Of a stretch of 64,000 nt of DNA, positions 47,901 to 58,800 are shown piece after piece; the first letter of the stretch is position 1, and each line of letters starts with the position of its first letter. The stretch is from NCBI RefSeq assembly GCF_963678635.1, contig NC_087065.1, positions 51,901,858 to 51,965,857 of the forward strand, read 5' to 3'. The notes under the pieces were generated by a model. It had not been told where the DNA came from and searched no databases. It was given only the letters and a program-made list of their open reading frames with translations. This stretch comes from Symsagittifera roscoffensis (lineage: Eukaryota; Xenacoelomorpha; Acoela; Convolutidae). Both the position numbers and the translations under genes were made by a program.

Positions 47901-50900
47901 CTCTGGTTCATAGTGGTACCTTGGTTCATAATGAGTTCAAATTTCTTTGAGTCTCCTACACACTCAGCCTAGAGGTGACGAATACGCCTGGGACGGCAAG
48001 GGTCTTGGGTTTCAATCTGACTAGAACCTATTTTTTTCAAACAGTAAATATTCCCGTTCAAAAAATTTCTAGTTTCGTCGGCTTGGTTGCCACATCTATG
48101 AATCGTTTTTTTTTGGCTGTAAACATTTTCGCTGTAGTTGTTTTTAAGTGTTTTAGCTTTTCCAAACTCCGGCTGAATCGAAATTTGCTGTTAACATTGG
48201 TTGTAGTTTTACCAACTCGAGTTATCAAGATTTTTTTCTTCCTTTTTTTTTGTCTTTTTTATGGGCTTATTAGGTTTCGGCTTTATTTATATCGACCTAG
48301 TGGCCTCTTATTGCGTCGTTCGGGGATCGCAAAAAGTTTTTGTGTGAGTGCGTATGCTCTGAGGGGTGAAGGGACATCAAATCTTTAAAATTAGTTAACA
48401 ATTTTGAACTTTTTTTCGACATGAAAGGTTTCTGCTCAGGTATTTTCGGCTGTTACCGCTTGGTAATTATACGTTCAAATGCAATCAACTATCTGGCGTA
48501 GACGTGACACAACAGCTTGTAACCGCTAAGGTTTGCGGTTCAAATCCGGCCGGGACCTGTTTTTTTGCAAACAAGAGTTTCGGTGTTTTTCGGGTTATCG
48601 TCCGTCCGTTTATTGTTGTCGACTTAGTTCCCTAGCATGATTTTTTGAGGATTAAGCTTTCTTCCAAGTTGCTGTAACCCCCATGCTTGAGACGACTAAG
48701 CCCGGGAGTTCGATTCCAGTGGAGACCTGTGTTTTTGCAAATCGAAAGTTTTCGGCTTATTTAGATTTCAGTCGGTTTGCTTATTTTTGTCGGCTTTGTT
48801 CTGCAGAATTTACTTTTTTGGTAAAATTTGGTTTCTTTTTAGCATTTCGGAAGCTCTTTGTAAAGTGTCTAAAGATGCAGCCAGTTTTGTTCTGGATATT
48901 TTGTTGCAGTTTTTTCAGTGCCAAAACAGTTTTTTTGTTTTTTTTTCTTCATTTTTTCCGTTTGATTTCAATTATAGTCATTCATATTTGTATCGCAAGT
49001 TGTGCGAAGCTCAGCTTCGTCTTTGTGTTGATTTTTTTTGGGTAGAAACAGTTTTTTCGCAACCCACTTTTGCTTGTTTTCTACGTACCATGTCGACTTC
49101 GCTGACTGGACCCAGACTCACTACGTAGAGAGTGCACTCCACCATCAGAGGCTTCACTGAAAACACGAAAAACATATCTGTCGGTTATGTACACGGGAAG
49201 TTATGATTGTGTGAGTTATGGCTTTCAAAATATTTATGGCTTTCAAACAATTGAACGCTTTAACTGGCCGTTTTTGAAGTTTTTTTTTACTCTGCTCGAA
49301 AATTACTGTGCCAATTCTCAGAGTAGGTGTTTAATCGAGAAACCCGATTTTGGAAATATTCTCTACTTTACCGGCCCTGCCCTGCTTTTAGCAGAACAAA
49401 GTTACTGGTTTCGGAAAGTCAAGTTGTCTTCGAAAAGTCAAGATTGCGGAAAGTCAAAAATTTTCATAAAAATTACTCTATCAAATCTGAGTTAAAAATT
49501 TCAATCGAAAGAAGTGGTTGCGCGACTTTTTCCTGCATAGACTACTTATTTTTTTGTAAGAGAAAGGTTGTATCTTTGGCAAAATTCCAAATCTCAAAAA
49601 TTTTCATTCTTAATTCAGTAGAGAAACAACTAAGGTTTTGGGCAATGTGCAATTGTTGAAATTACTTATTTTGTCCCGCATCAGTATAGCAAATTCAAAA
49701 ATATCAAACACGTACCTCCAGCTTTAGCTGGGCTCTTGGTATAACATGTTCTTCCCTCTGTGTATAACTTGTTTTGAATAATCTCGAGTCAATATTTTTC
49801 GAGTCAATGTTTTTTCAAGTGCCTAGGGTGTATGTTTATTGAATCAGATCGTTGTATTTATGACATTCAAAGCTCTTTTTCCACGCTGCAATTTTTCCGA
49901 AATTTGTCAATTGTTCCTTTTTATGGATTTTGTCTGTCCGAGATTCATGCGTCTGTCTCTATGTCCTGGGCTTTACTTAGCTACCATGTGTAACAAAAGA
50001 ATCAATACCCTTTTCTGTGACCTTAGCCTTATTGTTGCAATAGTTAAATTGAGCTTACTGTTTGCTGATGCTTACTCTGGGAATTTTCTACGAGCCCGTG
50101 ATTTACCGCCATTTTCTATGAACTTATATTACCAGCACCTTCTTGTCAGATCAATTGAGTTGGGCTTTCAAAATTCAAAAATTAAGCTGATCAAGCAAGC
50201 CTAATATTGCTATCAACTTTGGAAATATTATTCAAAAATTCGTTTAGTATTGTTTTTCAACTGGGCAACAGATCTTTCTTACATGCACTGAGCGGCCGTA
50301 GTCTTTTCTCGTAATGACCTTCATCTAGCAGCTTCTTCAAAATCTGATCTGGAGTGTTGTGTTGGGCACAGATAGACCTGAAAAAAAAAGCTGTTCACAA
50401 CTTAAAACAACTTCTATTTTGCAAGTTTCCTGACGCAAAGACGAAATAAATTACATGTAAAGAAACGCACGTCATACTTATTTCGGGGTTTTTATGGTGA
50501 CTGAGCTTTGACAAAATCCACCCGAGGTGACAAGAAGGTAGCTTCTGCTAATGTAACGCCGAAAACAGGTGTCTATATGCACATGAATTCTGAGGCGGAC
50601 TCTTTTATTTCAGCTGTTACCAATCGATTTTATCCGTCACAATTAATTATATGCAGACAAGGCAATGAATTATTTTCAGTGGATTAATAGCCTGGATCGT
50701 CTGATTTCGTTTTGCTCCTGGGCAGCATACCGGGAATCTACTTGACAACATGACCTCATAATTTAATCGCGCTAATTTTTATGCGGTTTAATTTTTGGAT
50801 TGCAATTTTAAAATTATTTTCCAAGCGAAGTAATTTTTGCTGTAAATAAGTGTAAATGTGTTTGTATAAATATAAATGTGTTGGTAACGCTGAAAACTTT

Positions 50901-53900
50901 TTCTCACAGAATTTTTTGTTCCGGTCACTTAACGGATTGAGAAATAAGTATATTGTGGCGTGTGTTTTTTGCATATTTTCAGGTACCTTAAGTAATGGTT
51001 GTATGTGGTTCAAATGTGGTATCATATTAAAGTGATGTTGGTCAAGATTCGGTTTCCAAAAAATAATCAAAAAACAAATTGATTCTGTTGAGAAAAATTG
51101 GTCAGGGCTTTTTCGATTTCATGAGTAACTTGTTGACATATAATTTGTTGACGCCCGATAAAGGTGTAATTTACTTTCTTATGTTGTTTTAGAAATAACT
51201 ACGTTTCGTTTTAATTTGTTTTTGATTTTAGAAAAACAATATTTGTGAATTTATTTCGGAATTTATTTTATTTGGACCATTCTGTGCTACTTGCACAGCA
51301 ACCGTGATCGAACCATTTTTTAAAATTCCCAAAATTATTTTCTAGTGTCCAGAAAAACCGGTTTGAATTTTTTGGTTTTCCGTCTGTTTTCGAGCGATTA
51401 AAGCGATCGAGTTATGATTTTTGTATACTTGCACAGCTATCGGCTATCCTTGTTGTGTACTATTTTTTCTTTTTGTTTTCTACGCAAAACCAGGTACCTT
51501 AATTAATTTTCATCGAGTGATATACCAAATTAAAGCCCTTTGAGTCGTGATTTGAACAACCTTTTAAATTTTTGAAAATTTTTCTCAGGATCGAGAAAAA
51601 CCGGCTTGAAATTTTAGATTTTTGGTCTAATTTCGAGCTAATAAAGTGAGCGTGCAGGCTTACATTGGCTTATTTAAGCTTGAGTTAAACCGTGAGTATT
51701 TGGATTTACTGAGGTAAAGTTGTTATTAGAATTTTTTAGCGCCATTTTGAGAATCAAAAACTTCAAAAATTCTGCAAAAGAACTTATGAAATTTTTCAAA
51801 CCTTTTTTTTTCGTTTTTCTACATAAATGTTAACTTTTTTTTCGTTTTTCTACAAAAACTATTTTTCCAATTGGACTATTTGAATATGACTGTCGCATTT
51901 GCTTGATTTCTTTTTTTTTCGTTCAGATTTTTTCACACATGCAGAAAAAAAAACTATAATTTGTAAAAACTTTTTTTTGTATTTTTGAAGACAGCGGTCG
52001 GAACATTCTGTGCAGTTTACACAGTAACCGTCTATCTTCGTTGTTCCGACCATTTGAGAAATTGGGAGGAACTTTGTGTTCGGATGAGTTTTTTTTTGTT
52101 TTCCACGCAAAAACAGGTACCACAAATAATCGTCGGACTGGGTTGAGTGATATATCACATTAAAGCCCTTTCAGTCGTAATTTGAACCACTTTTCAAGTT
52201 TTCCAAAAAGTTTTCCCAGTGTCCACAAAAAACCTGAATGATATTTTTGATTTTCTGTCCTAATTCGAGCGAATAAAGCAAGTGAGCAGGCTTACAAGCT
52301 GAATTATGCCAAATTTAAGACCTTAAAATTTATATTTAAGCAGGTAAAATTAGTTTTTAGAGTTTTTTAGTTTCATCTTGGGATTTTTTTTTGCAATTTT
52401 TAAATTTTTCTACAGTTTTTCTACTCTTTTTTTTCTACAACATTTTTTTGTCTAAGTTGCCTTTATTACTATGACTGTCTAATATGCCTAAATGCTTTTA
52501 ATACGTCAGATCTTTTTATCACATCAAGCAGAAAAAACTACACTAATAATAAAAAAAAGTTGTGAACCGTAGTTTTCTAATGACTGGTCGTAACATTATG
52601 TGCTACTTGCACAGTAAAAGGCTATCCTTGTTAAATTTGTGATTAGTTAAACAGTTTCATAGATGAAATGAATTGTTAACTTTAAGAATTCGTTCAATCT
52701 TGTCCGTTTTGTTTTTCAAATTCGATACGAAGGCGGATATAAATCACTTGATTGGTTACAAAGCTATTTTTTTACTGTCTGTCTGATATACTTGCATTTA
52801 AATGGCTTAATACCCAAATCGTTCGAAGTTATGATTTCATCTGATTACAGAAATGTGAAAAAATCACTCCAATGTTTCACAAATGATTCTTTCTGATTTC
52901 AATTTGTCAAATGAGTTTTTAGGAATCATTACTCCTAGATGTGCGTTTTACTGAATTAGTACCTTTTACGCTTGCGATAAGCAAACGTTATCAAAGTGGA
53001 ATATAGACTTTTTTTTGGGTTAACATATTGTTCAACAGAATCACTTGTATCTTGGTTCATAATAAATTCAAATTTCTATGCTTTCCCGACCAACTTAGCC
53101 TGGAGGTAACGATTATGCCAGCGACGGCAAAGGTCTTGGGTTAGAATAAGACCAGGACCTGTTTTTTGCTTTTTTTAACCGGGAAATAATCTGTCTTAAA
53201 TGAAATTGTCGGTCAATTATTTGTCTGTTTATCTGTTGTCGGCTTAGTTGTCACATCTTGAAATCGTTTTTTTAGCTGTGCGCATTTTTCTTCAATGTTG
53301 CTTTTAGTGTTTGACTCACTCCAACATTTTGTATTTTTACTTACCTTGCTTTCGTATTTCTTTCTTTTTATTTTGGCTTTGCTTAGAAATTTCTTCGCCC
53401 TAAATTATTTAGGCCTACTTTTTATCGGCTTATTAATCTATCTTTGAGTTGTTTCAAGAGAAACACAATTTCAATACTCCCCCCCCCCCGCACTTTTCAA
53501 ATTGGCTGTATGTTTAAAAATCGGTGCCTGCGTGCCTGTATACTCCCGTTGTTTATCTTTTGACTTGACCCCTCTGTCTACAGCCTTCGGAAAAGTCTGT
53601 GGGGAATATTTTGACCCATATTTTTACACAAGCAAAGCTTTTGTTATAGTATGAACTCTATTTTATCCAACCGATGCCGCAAATATTGTTTGCGACGCAA
53701 ACATTTTTGCGACAAATGTGTTCATTTTGAAAGAGTTCATTTTGATCAATAACCAGCTATAAAATACAGCCAATGCTAAGGATATCAACTCAGACTATTA
53801 TATTACAAATAGCACTTTAGCTTCAAGTTATCATGGATCTGCGGCGTAGATGTAGGGAAAGAGGCCCGCAACAAAATAAGAGTTTTTAATGAACTTATTC

Positions 53901-55683
53901 GTATACTAGTTGAAATGTGTCCGCTCTATTAATTGAGGCATGTTAGTTGGTAAATTTCTTTTTTTTTTTCCAATTTGACTGCTAATGCGTCATAATTGGG
54001 TTGCGTCCCTTAGCAATTATGTAGACTCATAATTGGCGTGCGTCACTTAAGAAATTTTGTAGCCTCTAAATTTTACTCAATCAGTTTTTCTCAGAAGAGT
54101 TATCGGTCATATTTTTGCTTGTGTATGCGGAATGCAACTTCGCCTCTGTGTTGACTTTTACCCTGCCATATTTGAGATTGTAGGTTTAATTCAATGAGTG
54201 GGTTTTAGGAAGCTCATTTGTTTATGCGAGCATTCCCAATTTTTTCTTACACCAAAAATTCAGGCTCTCAAAAAAGTCAAAATTTTGATTTTGACCGTTT
54301 TTTTAAATATTTTTTTTAACGTTTGTCGTGAACGACCCTCCCAAATCTGAGATTTTGATTGCAATCGTAATTTCTGTCTGAGTTAATCCCATTTGCATAA
54401 GCGGCTACGCCCTATTTTTCCACACAAAAAGCTATGATTCGGAAATGTAAATTTTTTGATTTGTTGACCATTGTTTGGACTTTTCCCGCTAACTATCCTG
54501 CCAAATCTGATGTTATAGGCTTAATCGAAACCGCAGTTTTTTGAAAGCCAACCTTTATCATTGGCTATGGCCAGATTGTTTAAGAAAAAAAGTTATAGCC
54601 TTCAAACACAAGTCGAAGTTTTGAAACTTTGACAGTTTTTTTTTGCAGATTTTGACTTAACGCGAAAACTACCGTGCCAGTTCTCAGGTAGTGTTAATCG
54701 ATAAACCAACTTTAAGGAATCTTCTCTGCTTAATCGGCCCCAAACTGCTCTTTACAGGAAAGTATCATGAATTTTGGAAATCCTTTTGACCGTTTTAGAG
54801 AACTTTTTTGAGTTTTCTTAAAATTTACACAATCAAATCTGAGATGAAAAGCTCAACTGAAATAACCCGTTGCGATAATGGTTCCTGCAGAAGCGGTGGC
54901 TTCTTATTTTTTTGGAAGAGAAATGTTGGAAAAATTGACCATTTTAGATTTTGACTCTCACTTATTTTAGTAGAGAAACAACAACTACGGTTCTGGGCAA
55001 AATTCAATTTTTGAAATCACATTTTTCTTGTCACATCAGTCAAGCAAATTCATTCAATATTAAACACATACCTCCAGCTTTAGCTGTGCCCCTAGTTGTT
55101 TTTAATCCAGACATACGAAAATAAATTTTTGGTTCACCTAGTTTTTTCCACTCGTTTTTTATATTTGTTGCCTCTGTGTCGAAAAATATGAAATTATGAC
55201 ATCGATTTTTTTACACCTGAACCGTGCAATTTTGGTATCGCAAGTGATGCAAAGCTCCTCTTCGCGTCTCACGAATTATTGAGAAATGACTAATTATTGA
55301 CTAGAAGATGTTTTTTGCATGAATTTTTTGTGGTATATAATTTTTGAATCTCGTTAAAATTATTCATTGTGTATAAGAAATCAGAAATGAATAAAAAACA
55401 ACAATTTCAGACTAATTCTTCTAATTGGTCTATAAAATTTGCCTGATCAGTCATTGCCCTGAAGCTCAGAGTCATAATGTGTTTTGGTTTTCTCAAGTCT
55501 CAAAAAAATTCATTGATGTTTTTTTTGTTCTTCTCTTTTGTTCTGCCGGAGCTAAGGCTTGAGTTAACTTAATCCTGTTTTTCAAATGCGCTAACTTTGA
55601 TTTTACCTGTGTTTCAGCTGAACGAGTATCATGAAGACAAACAGCATGTGTAGATAATTTTTCTGTGGTGCAGCCATAACCAT
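41659..55683 (-). CDS. anion-selective Cys-loop receptor subunit (GABA/GluCl/Gly-like), eight coding exons
   Basis: A pentameric ligand-gated ion channel subunit of the plasma membrane. Exons: 55683-55607, 50377-50283, 49156-49089, 47528-47308, 47105-46873, 46591-46272, 45082-44914 and 41942-41659. All junctions are GT-AG and all phases agree. Total coding length is 1467 bases (488 residues plus stop). In order: hydrophobic signal peptide; binding-domain strands with GPVSEVDM and GIYFRQYWTDPRL; a 13-residue Cys-loop (CPMDLRLFPMDTQEC); WGFTTNDLQYEW; TM1 with IPSTLIVMVSWVSFW; VPARAALGITTVLT at TM2, whose PAR motif marks anion selectivity; TM3; a basic cytoplasmic loop; and TM4. A second extracellular Cys pair typical of glycine receptors and GluCl is not seen, so an RDL/GABA-type subunit is more likely. 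The ligand is not determinable. Confidence 0.9.
42240..44880. other. last receptor intron, mostly dispersed repeats
   Basis: A fragment with ACAGCAACCGGCTATCC is near 42267. The hairpin-containing family recurs near 43610-43900 and 44140-44180. At 44355-44480 is a GC-rich block: GGCGCCTTTGGCGCC, then GGGGAGCGCGCGCCG. No further exon is supported. Confidence 0.45.
44355..44480. repeat. GC-rich dispersed repeat, copy 1
   Basis: The palindromic GGCGCCTTTGGCGCC is followed by an AATACATACTTATATTGA stretch, then GGGGGGAGCGCGCGCCG and an A-run. A second copy with the same order is at about 63,920-64,000, at the right window edge. Confidence 0.7.
44914..45082 (-). CDS. receptor exon 7, cytoplasmic loop
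   Basis: Acceptor CATTGCAG and donor GACCAG|GTGAGTTC flank a phase 0-to-1 exon of 169 bases. It codes polar loop sequence with LPRRASSYLLSSMP, which contains an RRAS basophilic kinase-type site, and LSQLKQESLRRPHNARP. Of the three frames only this one is open across the exon and it agrees in phase with both neighbours. Confidence 0.75.
45213..45465 (+). mobile_element. tRNA-derived SINE with 10-bp target-site duplication
   Basis: The head has an A-box (TGGTGAAGTGG, about 45226) and a B-box (TGTTCGAGGCC, about 45270) at tRNA-like spacing. A unique body ends in GATCTTAATGTAATATTAAA. GCTAGTAATA occurs directly before (45203-45212) and after (45466-45475) the unit. It sits in the receptor intron between exons 6 and 7, opposite to the gene's strand. 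It is not a tRNA gene: the acceptor stem is not evident. Confidence 0.8.
45490..46090 (-). repeat. hairpin-containing dispersed repeat, inverted copy
   Basis: Read on the minus strand it matches 51,840-52,330: GGTCGGxACATTCTGTGC, TTGCACAG, ACCGGCTATCC, then GGTACxACAAATAATC, TCGGACTGGGTTGAGTGATATA and a GAATAAAGCAAG end. Order is slightly rearranged. It lies just downstream of receptor exon 6. Confidence 0.7.
46272..46591 (-). CDS. receptor exon 6, TM1-TM3
   Basis: It codes the join GEWDTLAVTF, TM1, the PAR-TM2 segment, TM3 (AIDVYFAGCFLFVFASLI) and the loop start. Two in-phase donors, each AGG|GTACG, lie at 46271/46272 and 46202/46203. The second would extend the cytoplasmic loop by 23 residues. 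An unspliced reading stops at 46164. Confidence 0.9.
46873..47105 (-). CDS. receptor exon 5, Cys-loop and loops B/C
   Basis: It contains the Cys-loop, then ASWGFTTNDLQYEWL (loop B region) and NYQWNSYIRNLSTG (loop C region). Acceptor is TTTTTCAG and donor CCACAG|GTATGC, phase 1. No second disulfide pair is seen around loop C. Confidence 0.92.
47308..47528 (-). CDS. receptor exon 4, ligand-binding strands
   Basis: It codes GIYFRQYWTDPRLRF, LWLPDSFFQTETESY and VFFRLHKDGRILMSI, covering loops D, A and E. Acceptor is GTGTTCAG and donor ATCAG|GTCAG. Length is 221 bases, the usual size for this exon in the family. Confidence 0.92.
47815..48400 (+). repeat. dispersed repeat with tRNA-like head, copy 2
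   Basis: It starts with a perfect hairpin (CCCTTGC, loop GATAA, GCAAGGG, 47820-47838). It continues with CACTGGACTC, TGGTTCATAATGAGTTCAAATTTC, an A-box-like CAGCCTAGAGG near 47966 and a B-box region GGGTTTCAATCTGAC near 48008, then the TCGGCTT body. Two further B-box-like segments, each followed by GGAGACCTG or GGGACCTG, lie at about 48,540 and 48,710, suggesting partial extra copies. Confidence 0.6.
49089..49156 (-). CDS. receptor exon 3, 68 bp
   Basis: It codes KPLMVECTLYVVSLGPVSEVDM between TTTTCAG and GTACGTAG. A 68-bp exon at this point is a conserved feature of anion-type Cys-loop receptor genes. It is hemmed in on both sides by dispersed repeat sequence. Confidence 0.9.
49190..49760. 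repeat. block shared with 54.59-55.11 kb
   Basis: Shared landmarks in order: ACTGTGCCAATTCTCAG, TTTAATCGAxAAACC, CTGCTTTTAGCAGAA, ATCAAATCTGAG, a TTTTTCCTGCA stretch, TAGAGAAACAACTA, GGGCAA, and CCTCCAGCTTTAGCTG at the end. The frames in this interval are repeat-derived. Confidence 0.75.
50283..50377 (-). CDS. receptor exon 2
   Basis: The acceptor T-run TTTTCAG precedes SICAQHNTPDQILKKLL. The exon ends in HYEKRLRPLSA with donor CAT|GTAAGA. 'LLxxxxYxxRLRP' is the standard N-terminal helix and loop of Cys-loop receptor subunits. Confidence 0.85.
51270..52650 (+). repeat. tandem array of the hairpin-containing repeat, unit about 580 bp
   Basis: Landmark TTGCACAG or its variant, followed by GGCTATCCTTGTT or a variant, recurs near 51,430, 52,005 and 52,600, with another start near 51,289. 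Each unit has GGTACC near its middle, GAGTGATATA(T)C, TTAAAGCCCTTT(G/C)AGTCGT and GCAGGCTTACA near its end. The CTGTGCTACTTGCACAG core forms a 6-bp stem. No coding sequence is seen. Confidence 0.75.
52965..53440 (+). repeat. dispersed repeat with tRNA-like head, copy 3
   Basis: It starts with a decayed hairpin (CGCTTGC, GATAA, GCAAACG), then TTGGTTCATAATAAATTCAAATTTC, an A-box-like TAGCCTGGAGG near 53097, a degraded B-box region GGTCTTGGGTTAGAATAAGACC, and GACCTGTTTTTTGC. The TCGGCTTA-rich body follows. Confidence 0.6.
54150..55110. repeat. ~175-bp tandem units ending in the block shared with 49.2-49.75 kb
   Basis: CCxAATCTGAGATT or a variant, a TTTAATCxA stretch and a TTTTTTGAxxTTT end recur near 54,170, 54,345, 54,500, 54,675 and 54,835. 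From about 54,590 on the sequence matches 49,190-49,760 up to CCTCCAGCTTTAGCTG. No protein-like reading is present. Confidence 0.6.
55607..55683 (-). CDS. receptor exon 1: signal peptide
   Basis: It begins MVMAAPQKNYLHMLFV and is followed by a hydrophobic FMILVQL core. The donor CACAG|GTAAAATC gives phase 2, which joins exactly to the next exon. An upstream in-frame stretch is open to 55857, so an earlier start is possible, but the ATG at 55683 gives a standard signal peptide. Confidence 0.7.
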
Positions 55684-55859
55684 ACTTGTGACTTTTTTCG
55701 AAATAGATAGAGTAATGAGTACAGCTGTTTCATAAAGTGCCGCTTCAAATGAACAAAAATCTAGTATATTTTTTGATTTAATTGTATTCTGTTCGAGGAT
55801 AAACTGGACGTTATAATTTGAATTGGTCCAGAGAAATCTAGGACACAATATAGACACTA

Positions 55860-58800
55860 AATGTGAAAGTTAGAGATCAAAGAAGATTACCAATGTAATC
55901 AATTTTCAGTCAATAACTCTTCAGTTTTTCACATGTGGGCTGGTCGTGGTTGACGTGAAAAGATATTCTGAGTAAGGCGGTTTAGTTATGCGGTTCTCTA
56001 ATAGGAAGAATTTCGAGATCGTGTTCACTTTGTTTCTGAATAAGGTTTGATAACTTGTTAATAAAAGTAATTTAACACCGTTTTTCTAGTAGAGCTCAAA
56101 TTTATACAATTAAGTGTTTTCAATCAAAAACTTGAGGAGTAAATAACCAAAAATTGTCATTCTGTATGCTCTGAATTACTATTTTGATCGTAGCCGCTGA
56201 GACAGCTGACAATAAATCACACGAAAACTTTGGAAGGCAGAAACATCTGGAGTTAAATGAATGGCTTTAAGGCAAACATACTTGGAAGTAAACAGGAGTA
56301 AAAGATCCATTGGAGATTAGCGGAATGTATCCAATAGGTACTATTAAAAGAGGAAATGTCACCTGTTCGAAGGACTACATATCCGAAAATTGGTTTAGAC
56401 AATCAGAGATTATGATTTAAAATTCTGATTGAAAGCGTGACAATTCAGTGCGATTTTTGAAAAGTTAAAAGCCTTGGCTGCCATTGAGTATATCAGTAAT
56501 GATTTTAACCCCCGTATACTGGCTGATATCTTCTGGTGTTATGGTAGCTGACGTCACCTAAATTAATTAAAAGACAGATGCAGAAACAATTGTAAAGGGA
56601 AGGTATGAGCTGGGATTATCTCTTCTAATGATGACAAAACGTGATTTGAAGAAGCAGCTGGAAGCAACTCGATGATTTGTTTGGAAGAATTTTTAGGCAG
56701 ATTCTTGTAACTATCTAAATTTTCTCGTAACTAAATAAGTTTAAAGCAATTTTTTTGTATTTTCAACTGGAGACTTTAAAAATATTTCAAGGAGAAAACT
56801 GACAGCTCGTGCGAATCTTTGAAATGCTAGAATTTGAACCAGAAGAGAGATTGAAGATAAGTATTGTATTCTCGGTTTAGAATAAAGGAATCTTCCTATT
56901 TGCTGGAAATTACGCAAATTCTGTGGACTTAGCTGGCTGATAGCACCAGTTGCTTAAATAATACTTTTCTGATTATATAGAACGAGTTTTGATGCGTAGA
57001 AGAGACATCTGAAAACGGAGACCCAATCGTGCTATCCCAACGAAGCGATGCAATGCTTCCTATTTTTAGGTTTTTTTTGTGAAAAACAGGAAATCTGATT
57101 GTCAATGTGAAATAAGAAAATACAAATCAATATTTTGCTTTGAGAAATTACTAAAAAGGGGGAGCTCTCTCTCTCTCTCTCTAGCTCTATTAGAAAGAGT
57201 GATTTCATCAGTCTGCTTTTACTAGACTTCTTTGAACCGGATTTCCTTCCGGCTAAAAGTGTCTCTCGAAACACAGGCACTTTTGCGAAGATGTTTGTTT
57301 ATTTGTCTCTTTGTTTGTTTGTTTGACAGCAAACACTTCACTCGATGCCTGTTGTCACTACCACTGGTAAACAACATAACAGTGAAGGCTGTGGTAAGAC
57401 AGCGAAGGGAGAGCTTTTAACTTAATTAAGTCTGGCTGCCATAATTCAAATATAACACTAGAGCGTTTGTTTGTGCTCCGAGTATCTACTTCTACTGTCT
57501 TCCAGATCGCAGAATTAAACACTGATCGCCTCCCAAGGTTCCCGGTTGGGAATTAAAGTGATTACTTTTTAGGCCATGGTTGAATTTCAGCGTTGATTAT
57601 TTTATCTATGTAATTGGGTCAGTTGCTGCATGTTACTTGAGACATGCAAAAGTTGTTTTTTTTTGTCGATCCGAGGTACCCAAAGCAAGCTGATTAATGA
57701 TTGACTCTGGCATTTTTTCTGGATTCCCTATTTGGAGATTTTTTTGCTCTCCTAAAACTTTTTGTCGAGAAATGCTGATTTGAATATTTTTGATATATTG
57801 ACGAAACTACGGGAAGAAGAGCCAGCTTTTGGCTCTGTGATTATTTTAATCTAATCTCGTCCAATTATGGATAAATTTGGATCTGTATTTCAGTTCTCTC
57901 TCGCTACTCCTACCAGAGTTTTTTGCAAATCAACAATTTATAAGACATTGAAAACTTTTTTTTTTCAATTTTTGCATTGATTTTTTTTCTCATTAGAAAC
58001 TTTGCCCACTGATTTCAGCTCGTAAGAATTTTAATCCGTTGGGCCATGCTCAATTTCGCGAAACATCAAACTTGAACCATCAAACTTCGTGGAACATCAA
58101 ACTTGAACCAGGATGAAAAAAAGCGTAAGTTGCGGAACTTCGTGAGCTCAATTTTTAGGACAAATTTTTTTCCGGCTCAATAGACCCGAGTATTGTCGGC
58201 TTAAATGGCGCGGGGTAAGTTTTTCAAAATGCTTATTACAATGTACTTGAATACTTATGACAATTTGCTAGCCTTTCAATCATTTTAAAGGCTTTATGCC
58301 ATTAATGCTTGTTGAAGTTTTGAGTCATTAATTACAATAACCATCTTTCGTTTTCCTTCTTTTGAGTTTTAATGTTGACGAATTTTTGATTTCGAGTTAG
58401 ACTGACAATATCATATAAAACAAACGTTTGAAAATTGTAGTAATCTCTTTGGCATTCATTTCATACGTTTTTTGACTTAGCGGCTTTGTCTCTTTTTCTG
58501 TCGTGTGCCTCCTATTTGTGTTGTATCTCAAAAGGTGCGATGCTGTGCTTCGCCTCTGTGTGGTTGTTTTTATGTATCTCTTGTGCTGCTTAACTCCGCC
58601 TCACCTTTGTTAAAATTACTGTTTTTTTTCACTACCGAGTTTTGCATCACTACTGAGTTTCTAAATCAAAAGTTAGCTGAATCCGGCTATAAAAAATAAC
58701 AATGATAGTAATATTTTTAAAGTATTGTTCAGTGTTTGGTGTATTAGATAGCAGCTTCTTCAACGTGAAGAAAATGAGATGTAAGCTCTGCTTTATTGAG

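Noticed and set aside
48683-49128. Phe-rich plus-strand frames as membrane proteins
   Set aside because: They are T-rich repeat and intron sequence; the real coding strand here is minus (receptor exon 3).
54090-55110. A further receptor exon inside the first intron
   Set aside because: No reading matches the receptor, and the interval is accounted for by repeat units.
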